The notes: generated from the sequence alone by a model not told the origin. 64,000 bases of DNA from Eustoma russellianum (GCA_036186865.1 AP025066.1:11495101-11559100); one strand, 5' to 3'. Positions 25,987 to 38,987 are shown, numbered from the stretch's first letter. Numbers and translations are program-made.

Positions 25987-28900
25987 TGTAGAGAAAAAGG
26001 GGTTGGAGTGATTTTCAAATACATGATTTAAATGTGCACAAAAACGAGCATAAGAGAAAACGTGCATGATATAAACAAACGTGTGCATGATATTGCTTAG
26101 TACTTGCCTTATTTAGCTTATATATAATGTTGCCAGACTAACGAGCCATGAAGCGTTAACGCTTACATTATATGGCAAACATTTGTTGTGTTTATACTAT
26201 TTTCAGGTGCCACCATTAATGAACTAAACTAGTTCATTAAGTGAAGTACTTAGTTTATTAAACTAAGTAGTTCATTAAAGGAAGCCACATTTGGAAAAGG
26301 CACAAAGGAAACAAAGCTAAGGAAGGAAAGTTTTCTATTCCTCCCCTCCTTAATGTGTCACGCCATATACATATATATTACATATATTTTCAGATTTTTT
26401 GAAAAAGGCACATACACATGTATTCCAACGTACTACCGACACGTTATATATTTTACATACGTACATTAACGTCACACCACTATACTTAACTCATATTTAT
26501 GAGTATATTCAGGTCTTATATCATATGATATAAGATATGGTGATGACAAATTTAAATACGACACGATAAAAGGTTCTAAACCGAAAATTGTCGTATCGGG
26601 CGAATACCGAAACTTCGCCAACGTGTCACGTACTTGCCATAAATAAATGGCCAGCCCCTATACTTCAAAAATCATCAAAAATATCGTGGGTTACATGAAA
26701 TATTCAGCCAAAAATACTTTCCATGTTGGCACACACAAATCACCCCACATTAAGGCCAAAATGTGAAGGTTCCAAGTTTAATTTTGTCACATGTTAATGG
26801 TACCACTTTAGACCAGCCAAGTCCTGAGATTTAAAGTATATATTATATATATTATGTATAACGTAATATATATAACATGTGCAAAAGTTGGAATTTAAAT
26901 TAGAGAAAAATCGGATAATCGATAAATATCGAAAATTCGGTTTTCTACGCACACAACACATGGAACGTTTTTGGTACATCATGTGACACGTATCTAGACA
27001 CTTTTTACATATGATATACATCTTGAAGTGTTCTAGAAAATTAAATTAAGGGCTGATTGGAATATAACATGTGTGTATTATTAAATGTGCACTATTTTAC
27101 AAAGTTAGCAAAAATAAATTTCAGCACATGTACATACTCATTGAAACGCCCCTACAGCTGAGATGGAGCTTATTTGGAGCCTTTTTGGAATATTGATTGG
27201 TCAAGGATCAATCATACAATGTTGGTGAATTAAAGAGAGAAGCTACAAATGATAAGAATTCAAAGTTTGTCTCTCTTATATCACATGCTGAAAATTTCAG
27301 CATGCTAAACATTGCTGGCTGAATTTTTGCACATTAAATGGTATATTTTATCATCTTTTATTGTGTAATTGATTGGAAGAAGAAATGGAAGTAATTTGAA
27401 TATTATTTAAATTAAATAAAGTGTGATATTCTACATATCACACATGCTGAAATTTTTCAGCATGTGGGAGACATGTGGTGGCCGAATTATTGAGCATAAA
27501 GTTGTCCAAATTCATTTCTCATGTGATAGGAATAATTACCATCAATTGGTGATTTATTTTAAAAAGAAAAATTAAAGAAAAATGGTAATATTTTGAATTA
27601 TACAACCATGCAACACATGCTGAAAAATCAGCATGGTAGCATCACATTATGGCTGATTTTATGCCTTTGTATGGAAGGAATTTGTGTCTTGCAATTTATG
27701 TGATAATCTTATGCTTTATGGAAATTATTTTGTGATGATTTTGGCACATGTTTAAGTGTTATTCTCAGATTTTTCCAAGTCATCAATGATGACAACATTC
27801 AACCAATCATGAAGTGCCAAGTAAGCGAAGCTTAAATGATCATCCAATAAGAAGATGCCAAGTAAGCAAGGCCATGTCACAATGATATCTTACATCCTAC
27901 CAAGGACTTAGAAGATAATTTTCAAGAGGGGGAGGCACCTATAGGGGGACGGCTGCACCAAGTTAAAAGGAAAGAAGATGAGCAAAAACTAGACAAGCAC
28001 AAGCATTGCAAAATTAAAGTGATCAAAAGCCTAGGTCTTCTTCTTCTACATTCTCTTTCTTTCTCTCTTCTTGTAAGCCTATTGTATTCATATCTTTCAA
28101 TCTTGAATAGGCTTGATATAGACCACCACATATTCCATATCTTTGTAAAAGATTGATCAAGGTGTGATCAATCTTCATTCTTGCAAGGTGGTGGTGTTCG
28201 TGCAAATTGTATTCACCGTACAAGGTTTGTAAAGGGTTGGAGTTAGGTGTAACTCTATCAAACCTGTGGCAAGGTGTGTTGTGTGTGTGATTAGTGTGAA
28301 CCAAGGAAGGTGTTCCTTGAAGACTGGAGTAGGTTGTTTATAACCAAACCAGTATAAAAATCTTGGTGCCATTTACTTTCAGCATTTACTTTTCAGTTAC
28401 TGCATAGTTTACGCTTCTTGTTCGTATCCGTAAAAAAATCACAAAAATTTCCAGAAATATACTCACACGTTCTAGGGTTAATTTGGCACAAGTTTCAACC
28501 CTTTTGGATAAGTATAAGTCGATCAAACATCAAAAGTTCTGAGACTAGTGCAGTCTGATTTTCAGACTTGCAAAGGTTGAGACTTTGATTGTAGTTGACC
28601 TACTTCCCAAAAGAATTTTGCAAAACTATTTTAACTTAAAAATAGTATATAAGGAGTTAGTGGTTAAATTTTCAGAGCATTTGGACATACACACAAATAG
28701 GAATAAATTTTTCAAAACCGTCTACCGTTTCTGACAAATTCGAGCAATCTGATTACCAACAGTTTTTGAAGGGGTTAAAGGTTTAATTTTAATTTGAAAT
28801 TTTTAGGGGACCCTCATAACATCTGAGGCTAAGTTATCTCAAAATTTCATAATTTTTGGAGACCTATAACCTGGTTTTAAAAACGTTTTAAAACTGGTCC

Positions 28901-29018
28901 TGAAAACATAATCTGTTTTCAGAAGTTGAATTGTTTAGGTTTAAACAAATTTTAAAAACCACACTTTCCGCACCACCTATTCAACCCTCCCTTCTAGTGG
29001 TGCCTTGCAGATTCTACA
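25987..29018 (+). repeat. Solo LTR of the Sirevirus-like family
   Basis: Runs from TGTAGAG to TTCTACA, 3,032 bases, flanked by CATTG at 25982-25986 and 29019-29023. It is the same family and orientation as the LTRs at 30787 and 39247 but visibly more diverged. No primer site or coding region follows, so the internal part and one LTR were lost, most simply by LTR-LTR recombination. Three GCTGAA/TTCAGC palindromes lie at 27282-27304, 27441-27466 and 27614-27635. Confidence 0.93.
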
Positions 29019-29239
29019 CATTGTACCTTCTTGGAGCGTATCTTCTTGGTTGCGTTGGGAGAACAAACCTAAATCCATCCCCAAAACCCACGGCCCAAAC
29101 AAATCCACCCAAACCCGACCCTAAAACTCACCAACCAGATTCTAAACCACCTTAGTTACACTCTTAACAAAAAGCCCCAACACAATTTAGCCAAACAAAA
29201 TCAGAATCAAAAGTTCCTAACTCATTCGAAAAAACCCAT

Positions 29240-29401
29240 AAAGGGTTTGATGAGGATCAAGGATCCCATCAAGAGGTCAAGGGCCCTATTACAAGAAAGA
29301 GGGCAAGAGAACTTTGTCATCAAGTTGGAACCTTCTTGTATAAGCATGTTCAAGATGAACCTAAGGTTCCATGGGTTCACTTCATTGAATCCACCCTTTG
29401 A
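29240..29401 (+). pseudogene. Trace of a Ty3/gypsy pol C-terminus
   Basis: A short frame ending at 29401 contains VKGPITRKRAREL, similar to the GP(I/M)TRARA(K/R) signature seen at the C-terminal end of many plant Ty3/gypsy polyproteins just before the 3' LTR. Nothing else of pol is recognisable, so this is a weak assignment. Confidence 0.4.
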
Positions 29402-30608
29402 CTGTTTTATGTGTGTGCGTGTGTGCTCTCTTTATTTTTGAATTTTATCTTGTTTCTTGTGATCTTTGTTTTATTTGTTTTCTTTGTAGGTAAATTAGGT
29501 ACATGGAAGATCCAAAATGAAATGGAGGCCCAAAAGGAACATTGTAGGCGTGTGAATGAGATGTGGGAGGACGGTTGTGTTCAGCAAAGACGAGATACGG
29601 TATCCAAGGTTTTCAAATTGCACCAAAAAAATTTCAAGTAATGCACAAACATTTTTCCCTTTTTCTTTTCTCTTGTTCTTTTGTTTTTCTTTCCTTCCCT
29701 GCTATTTCAACGTAAGCAAGGTTCAGATTCTTTTTTTGACTAGGGGCAGAATTGGAATTTCATGCGTTTTGCACTCAGAATTTTTGTTTTTTGCCAGAAT
29801 AGTGCAATGAATCTAAATTGCAGTTTGCAACCTTGAATTGCAACAAAATAACCTTTGAAAGTGAGGGAAATTGAGGTTGGGTGGAATTGGGATTAGGGTT
29901 AGGGTTTTCAATTTAGGGTTTTTGGACGTTTTTGGGTATTTGCAGGATTGGGGTTTTGGGAATTGTCTGTACGGTATATATGGCTATTTGGGTTGGTAAT
30001 TAAGGATTTGTGTGGTCAATTTGGATAATGGATGGGTGTAGGACAGAATTGAACAAAATTCAAATTCTAGGGTTAGGGTTTTTTATCAGCCGCAGAGTAC
30101 ATCCTGGACTTGTGTATAAGGTTGGGCTCAAACCTTCCCTTACAAGCTATAAATTATTTCAAAATAAGCTAGCTAACAATGTTTCAAAATTAAAAATTGT
30201 TTGAATTCAAAACTAAAACAAATTCTAACTAAAATCTGAAAATCTTAATGTTATCTTCAATGTATCTAGCCATGTATGAGGTCCAAATGATGCCTTGGAG
30301 GAGCTGATTTGATGAGTAGAATATGCTTGAACTTGAATTCAAAAGTTTGGTGAAGTTTGAATTCAGGTTAAGTTTGAATTTGAGTGCACTTTGAGTTTGT
30401 TTGTTGAATCCCCTTCCTCACTCCTTCCAGCCGTGTTCAAGATGCCTAAGAGGTGTCTTGAAACCTGATTTGATGATGATAATATGGTTGGGGTTGAATT
30501 CAAAAGATGGTTGAAGTTTGAATTCAAAATTGAGTTTGAATTTGAATTCAAACTTGGATTCAATTTGAATGGGCATTTATCCTTCCTTTTTCCTCCAAGA
30601 TGGCGTTT

Positions 30609-30713
30609 AAGTTTGTCGCAAAAACGTATCAAGTAATAAATTGTGTCATGCATTTTTAAACACACGTTATTTAAATCATGCATTTTGTGAATCACTCAAA
30701 CTCTTTTTCTCAA
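30609..30713 (-). repeat. Element C 5' LTR, outer end
   Basis: The last ~105 bases match 21935-22042 of the sister LTR (CAAACTC then TTTTTCTCAA). The terminal CA is missing or mutated. Confidence 0.88.
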
Positions 30714-30786
30714 CGATAGCCTCATAGGCCGAGCCCAAGGAAAAAACACCCGAAGAAGTAGGTTTCCAGGTTAACAGAGAACCATC
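30714..30786 (-). mobile_element. LINE3, segment 2 of 4 (linker)
   Basis: Only 73 bases, but on the minus strand they read DGSLLTWKPTSSGVFSLGS followed by AYEAI, the same as the reverse transcriptase-zinc ribbon linker of the other LINEs here (NTEPNGQYTIKSAY in the copy at 6962). It connects in frame to the LINE segment right of 42366 and leads on to the one at 19480. Confidence 0.9.
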
Positions 30787-30827
30787 TGTAGAAATAAGAG
30801 GGTTTGAGTGATTTCAAAATAAGAAAT

Positions 30828-30872
<45 letters not shown>

Positions 30873-33860
30873 AACGTGCATAAGTGTACATGTATGCATG
30901 ATAACTTGCCATTACTTGTCTTATTTAGCTTATATATTATGTTGCCGTACTAACGAGCCATGAAGCATTAAAGCTTACATCATATGGCGAACATTTGTTG
31001 AGTTTATACTATTTTCAGGTGCCACCATTAATGAACTAAAGTAGTTCATTAAGTGAAGTACTTAGTTTAATAAACTAAGTAGTTCATTAAAGGAAGATTC
31101 ATTTGGAAAAGGCACAAAGGCAACAAGGCCAAGGAAGGAAAGTTCTCTCCTCCTCCCCATCTTATTAAACACGCCATTTATATATATATACACTACATAT
31201 TTTCAGATTTTTTAAATAAAGGCACATACACATGTGTTCCAACGTACTACCGACACGTTATATATCTTACGTACGTACGTTAACGTCACACCACTATACT
31301 TAACTCATGTTTATGAGTATATTCAGGTCTTATATCATATGATATAAGATATGGTGATGACAAATTAAATACGACACGATAAAAGGTTCTAAACCGAAAT
31401 TTGTCTTATCGGGCGAATACCGAAACTTCGCCAACGTGTCACGTACTTGCCATAAATAAATGGCCAGCCCATATACATCAAAAATTGATGAAAATTCGTG
31501 CTACACATGGTATGATCAGCCAAAAATACTTTCCATGTTGGCACACACAAATCACCCCACATTTAGGCCAAAATGTGAAGATTCCAATTTTAATTTTGTC
31601 ACATGTTTATGGTACCACTTTAAATCAGCCAAGTGCTGAGATTTAAAGTATATATTATATATATTATGTATAACATAATATATATATCATGTGCAAAAGT
31701 TGGAATTTAAATTAGAGAAAAATCGGGTAATCGATAAATATCGAAAATTCGGTTTTCTACGCACATAACATGGAACGTTTTTCTTGAACATCATGTGACA
31801 CGTATCTAGACACTTTTTACATATAATATACATCTTAAAGTGTTCTAGAAAATTAAATTAAGGGCTGAGTGGAATATTACATGTGTGTATTATTAAATGT
31901 GCACTATTTTACAAAGTTAGCAAAAATGAAATTCAGCACATGCATATACATATATACACGCCCCTACAGCTGATTTGAAGCATATGTGGAGCCTTGTTGG
32001 CATATTGATTGGTCAAGGATCAATCATACAATGTTGATAAATCAAAGAGAGAAGCTACAAAAGGTAAGTATTCAACATATACCTCTCTTATGTCACATGC
32101 TGAAAATTTCAGCATACTGCACACGTGTGGCCGATTTTCTTGTCATTAAGGTGACATATTTTTGTCATCTTTTATTAAAAGATTAATTGAAGAAGTTATG
32201 GAAATGATTTGAATATTACAAAAGGTAATTAAGTGTGATATTCTACATATCACACATGCTGAAATTTTTCAGCATGTGTGAAGGTTGTGGTGGCCGAACT
32301 CTTCACCCTTTTTGTGTCCAAGTTCATTCATCAATTGATAGCAAGACTTACCATATATGATTGATTCATTTTTGTGATAAAAATTCAAAGAAAAATGGTA
32401 AATAATCTGAATTCTATTCTCATAATGCACATGCTGAAAAATTCAGCATGGCAAGCTACTTATGGCCGATTTTATGCTTTGAAAAAGGAGAGATTTCTTG
32501 TTTTGCAATTTATGATGGAATTTGTGATTTATGGTATGATTTTATGATTGATATTGGCACATGTTTTAAGTGTTAATCTCAGATTTTTCCATGTCATCAT
32601 GTTGACAACATTGAGCCAATAAAGAGGTGCCAAGTAAGCAAAGACTAAATGATGATCCAATAGAATGATGCCAAGTAAGCAAGGCATTGTCACCATGATG
32701 TCTTACACTCTCTCAAGCACTTAAAAGGAAATTTTCAAGAGGGGAGAATGCTCCATAGGGGACGGCTGCAATCTATAAGGAAGGAAGAGGAGAACAAACA
32801 AAAATAAGACCAAGAATTGCATTCTAAAGTGATCAAATTGCCAAGCTTCTTTTCTCCTACACTTTCTTTCTCTCTTTTCTTGTAAAAAGCCTATTGTACT
32901 TTACATCTTTCAATCTTGAATAGGCTTCATATAAACCACCATTCATACATCTTTGTAAAAGATTGATCAAGGTGTGATCAATCTTCATTCTAGCGAGGTG
33001 GTGGTGTTCGTGTGAATTGTACTCGCAATACAAGGTTTGTAAAGGGTTGGAGTTAGGTGTAACTCTATCAACCCTGCGGTAAGGTGTACTGCGTGTGTGT
33101 GATTAGTGTGAACCAAGGAAGGTGTTCCTTGAAGACTGGAGTAGGTTGTTTATAACCGAACCAGTATAAAATTCTTGGTGCCATTTACTTTCTGCATTTA
33201 CGTTTCAGTTACTGCACTGTTTATACTTCTTGTTCACGTTCGTAAAAATAGTAAACGATTTTCAAAAATCATAAAAATTTCCAGAAACATACTAGCACGT
33301 TCTAGGGTTAATTTGGCACAAGTTTCAACCCTTTTGGACAAGTATAAGTCAATCAAACATCAAAAGTTCTGAGACTAGTGCAGTCTGATTTTCAGACTTG
33401 CAAAGGTTGAGACTTTGGTTGTATTTGATCTACTTCCCAAAAGAATTTTCCAAAACTGTTTCAACCCATTTAAATATAGTGCGTGAGGAGTTATTGGTCA
33501 AATTTTCAGATCATTTGGACGTTCACACAAATAGGAATTAATTTTTCAAAACCATCTACCGTTTCTGGGAGATTTGCACAATCTGAGTACCAACGGTTTT
33601 TGAAGGGGTTAAAGGTTGAATTTTAATTTGAAATTTTTAGGGGACCCTCATACCATCTGAGGCTAAGTTCTCTCAAAATTTCATAATTTTTGGAGACCTC
33701 TAACCTAGTTTTAAAAACGTTTTAAAACTGGTCCTGAAAACAGAATCTGTTTTCAGAACTTGAAGTTGGGTTTTTGGTTCAAACTACTTTTAAAAACCAT
33801 ATTTTCCGCACCATCTATTCAACCCCTCCCCCCTTCTAGTGGTGCCTTGCAGATCCTACA
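30787..33860 (+). repeat. Element D 5' LTR
   Basis: 3,074 bases, TG to CA. It has one AT tract at about 30832-30868, three GCTGAA/TTCAGC palindromes (32094-32115, 32251-32280, 32429-32453), and paired AACTAAGTAGTTC motifs near 31030-31090. Confidence 0.95.
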
Positions 33861-33862
33861 AG

Positions 33863-33874
33863 TGGTATCAGAGC
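33863..33874 (+). other. Primer binding site of element D
   Basis: TGGTATCAGAGC, two bases after the LTR end; complementary to initiator Met tRNA. Confidence 0.93.
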
Positions 33875-33914
33875 GCAGGAATACTCACTACAAGGAATCC
33901 AACGATTCAGTGAG

Positions 33915-35830
33915 ATGGCATCCACAAATCTCAAAATCGAACAAGAAGGTATGTCGAGCCAAAGGCCTCCACTTTTTGACGGTGAGTCCTTTATTCAATG
34001 GAAACTTAGGATGAAACTTTTTCTTATGGCTATAGATATAGATCTTTGGTCAATAATTGAAGATGGTCCATATGTCCCATCAAATGTATCCACTGTAGAC
34101 GGAGTTACTTTAGAAGTTATTAAAACTAGACAAGAATATACGAGTGATGATAAAAAGAAACTTAGTATGAATGCTAGGGCTATGCAATTGCTTTTAAACG
34201 GATTAAGTAAAAGTGAGTCTAGTTATGTGTCAAATTGTTCGAGTGCACAAGAAATGTGGAGAATTCTAGAAATGAAACACGAAGGCACGAGTCAAGTAAA
34301 AGAGTCAAAAATTAATATGCTCATGTCTACTCTTGAGTCTTTTAAATTGTTGCCAAATGAGTCGATTGTAGATATGGATCTTTGTTTAACTAACATCTAT
34401 AACTCTCTTGAGTCTCTTGGTAAGGCTTTTACTACGCAGGAAAAGGTTCAGAAAGTCCTACGAAGCCTTCCTTCGGAATGGGATCCTAAAGTGACTGCTA
34501 TAGAAGAAAGCAAAGAAACCAAATCAATAAAAATGGAAGAACTTATTGGCTCACTCAAAGTTTATGAAAACAAACTTACTATTCGGAAATCGGAATCATC
34601 TAAACAAGGTAAGACAATTGCTTTTAAATCAAATGAATACGTCTCCCTCCCTCCGATCATGTAGATGATAGTGATTCCGAATCAGATAATGATGATTTAA
34701 TCCTATTGGCTAAAGGACTGAGAAGATTCATGAGAAAGTCATTTAGAAATAAAAACAAGGGCACTACATCTAAGAGAAATAAAAACAAGTCAAATGATAA
34801 GGACATTAAATGTTATGAATGCGGCAAACTCGGACACTTATCATATGACTGCCCAAACAAAGAAAAGCAAACTAATAAGTACCCTGACAAGGAGCTGAAC
34901 AAAAATAGACTCGTCTCAGATCCTAAACAAAGGAAACGTGCACTAAAGGCCTCCACATGGAGTGACTCATCAGATTCTGAAACTGAGACCGAAGAGGAGA
35001 CCGCTCAAGTTTGCTTTGCTTCAAAGGCATCTAATGAGGTATCATCTGATTCTGATTCTGACTCTGAACCTTCTTATGATGATCTTTTTAGTCAGTATCT
35101 TGAATTACATAAATTTACTAAGACTCTCGCAAAAGAAAAGAAACGTTTAATTGAAGACAAGAAACTGTTAGAATCTTCTAACGAGAATCTTGTCGCTCAA
35201 TTAAGCGATTCAAAGAAAGAGTCTTCATGTGTCATCAATGCATTGAAAACCGAGATCTCATCATTAACCTCTCAAAATAATGAAATGAAATCCGAGATTT
35301 CAAATTTGAAATCAAGGAATACAGATTTAGAGAAAATGATGAAACAATTCGATACAGGGTCAAACATGCTGCATCGCATCATATTATCGCAAAAGCATGA
35401 CAGTGACAAAACTGGATTGGGATACGTTGATACTAACGAAGTATCAACCAAACCAACCAAGTTTGTTGTGTCTAAGAAAGTAGACACCCCTAAGCCTCAA
35501 GTGGCGTCTAAGATGATGCAAAAAGCGCCCCCTTCCACACGCCCCACTCCCTCATATCATGTCAAATATAATGTTGTACCATATAGATATGAGAAGAAAA
35601 GAACAATGCATACACGAAATACATATCATCCACGTACTACGCACACACACACAAGGACATATCAAAAGCGTCCTTCATTCAATGAGTATAGAGGAGTCCT
35701 TGGGCAAAGACCCAAAGTACATGCACCACATGTATATTATATCGCACCTTCATCTACATTCTTGCCATTTGATAGACCGAGAAGGATCACCCAAGTATGG
35801 GTACCGAAAGGTACCTTTACCAAAAGGTGA
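33915..35830 (+). pseudogene. Gag of element D (one frameshift)
   Basis: Starts at ATG 33915 about 40 bases after the primer site. N-terminal PPLFDGESFIQWKLRMKL, a UBN2-like core (MLMSTLESFKLLPNES, AFTTQEKVQKVLRSLP), then a frameshift at about 34640-34660 that ends the first frame at 34664. The second frame, open from about 34650, holds the CCHC knuckle CYECGKLGHLSYDC (34811-34852), an acidic SDSDSDSE stretch, a coiled coil (about 35120-35350), KTGLGY and a basic His/Arg/Thr-rich tail ending WVPKGTFTKR. The combined length is about 640 codons. Gag forms the virus-like particle and binds RNA. Confidence 0.92.
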
Positions 35831-35885
35831 TTAACTAACTCGAAAGGACCCAAAATTAAAAGGGTACCTAAATCACCTTTTCACA

Positions 35886-38800
35886 TTGCAGGGAGACCAC
35901 ACATCGAAAGATACATCAATAAAGTGGTTCCTTGACAGTGGTTGCTCGAGGCACATGACTGGTGACCCGAGTCTGTTCTCCAAATTAAAGAAGGTCACAA
36001 AAGGCGGATCCGTGACCTTTGGAGACAACAATGAAGGCAAGATCATTGGAAAAGGTACGATTGGCAATCCGAATACACTTCAAATCTCCAACGTATTTTT
36101 GGTAAGCAACTTATCTTACAATCTTCTTAGTATTTCTCAATTTGTTGACAATGGCTTCAATGTGTGTTTTACTCACCCTTATTGCAATATAATAAATAAA
36201 AATGGAGAAACCGTTTTAAAAGGAAAACGAGAAGGAAATATCTTTACACTATCTATGGATGATGTAGTAGACGCTAAAGTTAAATGTTTTATGTCAAATG
36301 AACCCAATGTGAATTTATGGCATAGACGTTTAGGACACATAGGTACTTCTACACTAGAAAAATTGCAACGAAAGAACCTAGTACGGGGATTGCCTACGCT
36401 TGATTTAGACAACTTTCAGTTGTGTGAATCTTGCATAAAAGGCAAACAAACACGTGAGTCACTCAAGCCTAAAAATGAGATAAGCACGACTAGAATACTA
36501 GAACTATTGCATATCGATTTGTTTGGTCCTAGTCGCACTACAAGCCTTGGTGGGTGTCACTATGCATGCGTGATTGTTGATGACTTCTCTCGTTATACTT
36601 GGACTTTATTTCTTGCACATAAGGATGATAGCGCCGCAGAAATTGCTAAATTAATTAAACAACTTGAAAATCAATACGGCGTAAATGTGAAAAGAATAAG
36701 AAGCGATAGAGGCGGTGAGTTTAAAAATAAAGAGATGATTTCGTTTTGGTGAAGAAAAAGGAATTAAACATGAGTTTTCGCCACCTAGAACTCCACAATT
36801 AAATGGAGTAGTAGAAAGAAAGAATCGCACATTACAAGAAATCGCTAGAACCATGCTTTGCGAAAATAAATTGCCTAGATTTCTGTGGGCGGAAGCCGTA
36901 ATTTGTGCATGCTATATTGTAAATCGCTTATCTATAAGAAAGAAAATAAACAAGACGCCTTACGAAATTTTGAATGATCGCATGCCTAAGATTGATTATT
37001 TTCGTGTGTTTGGATGCAAATGCTTTGTCTTGAATACAAAAGATAATTTAGATAAATTTGAATCCAAATCAATTGAGTGCATTTTTGTTGGGTATTCCAT
37101 AAATTCAAAAGCATATAGATGTTATGATCCTCTCACTAGACAAATCATAGAATCTATTCATGTTAAATTCAATGAATTTGGTGAGATTGATAAAGATAAG
37201 GAATATGATGATGATTTTGAATTGAAACCCGTTTTGAATGAAGATAATGATTCTTTTGATATGCATGAGATGAATGAGACACTAGAAATGCATGATCATA
37301 TAGAAATGCATGATAACTTAGAAAATAATCAACTAAGAAGGCATAGAGATCACCCACATGATCTCATCATAGGCGACATCACTCACGGTGTGCGACCACG
37401 TAGAAGAATCACTTCGGATGAAATAAATGAATTTCATGCTATGATTTCTGAAATTGAGCCCAAAAATGTGCATGATGCTTTGAGTGATTCATCTTGGATT
37501 GATGCTATGCATGACGAACTTAATCAATTCGTTAGAAATGATGTATGGGATTTAGTGCCACGACCACAAGATAAGACAATAATAGGCACAAAGTGGGTAT
37601 TTAGGAATAAAATGAATGAAGAAGGAAAGGTCGTTAGAAATAAAGCAAGACTCGTAGCTCAAGGATATAATCAAGAAGAAGGAATAGACTACGATGAAAC
37701 ATTTGCACCCGTAGCACGTTTAGAAGCTATACGACTCTTACTTGCTATTGCTTGCATGAAAGATTTTAAATTGTATCAAATGGACGTCAAAAGTGCTTTT
37801 CTAAACGGATTCATACAAGAAGAAGTATACGTGAAGCAACCACCCGGTTTTGAAGATTTGAAACATCCAGATCACGTGTAAAACTAAAGAAGGCACTATA
37901 TGGCCTAAAGCAAGCGCCGAGAGCATGGTATGATCGTTTTTCTACTTTCCTTTTAGAAAATAATTTTAAACGTGGTACTATAGATAGTACACTATTTTTG
38001 AAACAAGAAAAATCAGATTTACTTATTATTCAAATCTACGTAGATGACATTATTTTCGGATCTACCTCACATAGACTCGTTAAAGATTTTGAAAATTGTA
38101 TGAAAGCTGAATTTGAAATGTCTATGGTTGGTGAACTTAATTATTTTCTTGGCTTGCAGATTAAGCAAACGAGTAAAGGAATTCATATAAGCCAAGCTAA
38201 GTATGTAAATGACATGATCAAGAAGTTCAATTTTGAAAATTTGAAACCATCCCCCACGCCTATGAGTGTTACTACTAAATTAGACAAAGACGAACATGGT
38301 AAAGACGTTGATAATGGATTATATCGATCTATGATAGGTTCTTTACTATATTTAACTGCGAGTAGGCCTGACATCATGTTTAGCGTATGCATGTGTGCTC
38401 GTTTTCAAAGTCAACCTAAGGTGTCACACTTAAATGCGGTAAAAAGAATATTCCGTTATATTAAGCACACGCCCACCTTAGGTATTTGGTATGATAAGGA
38501 TTCTACATTTGACTTACATGCTTACACTGATGCAGATTATGGTGGCTGCAAAATAGATAGAAAAAGCACGAGCGGAACTTGCCAATTTATAGGAAATTCC
38601 CTTATTTCATGGTTTTCCAAAAAGCAAGCAAGTGTTGCTTTGTCCACTACTGAGGCTGAGTATATGGCTCTTAGCCTTTGTTGCACACAGTTCTTGTGGA
38701 TAAAACAACAACTTTCGGATTTTGGAATTACCGTAAATAAAATTCCTATATATTGTGATAGTATGAGTGCAATAAATTTGTCTAAGAACCCCGTGTTGCA

Positions 38801-38987
38801 CTCTAAGGCTAAGCATATAGAAGTTCGCTATCACTTTCTTCGTGATCACGTTAACAATGGTAATATTGTCATAGATCACGTACGCACAGAATAACAAGTA
38901 GCGGATATATTTACAAAGGCCTTAAATCAAGCCACATATGAATCTCTCCGTTCTAAATTAGGCATGATTCCCGTTAATGTGATTTAA
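35886..38987 (+). pseudogene. Pol of element D: protease, integrase, RT, RNase H
   Basis: Protease active site DSG at 35934-35942; pre-integrase zinc region WHRRLGH then CESCIKGK (about 36315-36440); integrase core with acidic residues in HIDLFGP, RSDRGGEF and VVERKN (36500-36800); reverse transcriptase (WVFRNK, ARLVAQGY, MDVKSAFLNG) with catalytic YVDD at 38037-38048; RNase H (DADYGGCKIDRKS, EAEYMALS, YCDS). Frameshifts near 36745 (within integrase) and 37880 (within RT) compensate each other, and an in-frame TAA at 38892-38894 precedes ADIFTKALNQ and the stop at 38987. Domain order protease-integrase-RT-RNase H is Ty1/copia. It is in the frame of the first part of gag. Confidence 0.95.

Larger units (their letters stand above)
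24447..30608. mobile_element. Inverted-repeat block with Ty3/gypsy-like traces
   Basis: This block sits inside the element C 5' LTR in place of missing LTR sequence. Two pairs of arms are inverted around its centre: about 24790-25085 with 30160-30430 (rich in TTGAATTCAA motifs), and about 25455-25960 with 29555-30045. Between them are a solo LTR (25987-29018) and a short gypsy-like coding trace. A smaller inverted pair is 24715-24815 with 25320-25440. A plus-strand LTR-like promoter/polyadenylation region (CCTATAGATAGGACC then GAATAAAA-like) occurs at 25120-25175. I cannot assign it to one intact element; it may be two opposed gypsy LTR fragments or a foldback-type transposon. Confidence 0.6.
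19484..30713 (-). mobile_element. Gag-only Sirevirus-like element C, rearranged
   Basis: Same LTR and gag family as element A, same orientation. On the minus strand: damaged 5' LTR (30713-30609 plus 24446-23290), primer site, shortened gag, 3' noncoding region, and complete 3' LTR (22042-19484). CGATA occurs on both sides (19476-19480 and 30714-30718), but three extra bases (AAC) precede the left LTR end and the terminal CA is missing at the right, so the duplication is probable rather than clean. LINE3 coding sequence continues across it. No pol is present. Confidence 0.85.
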
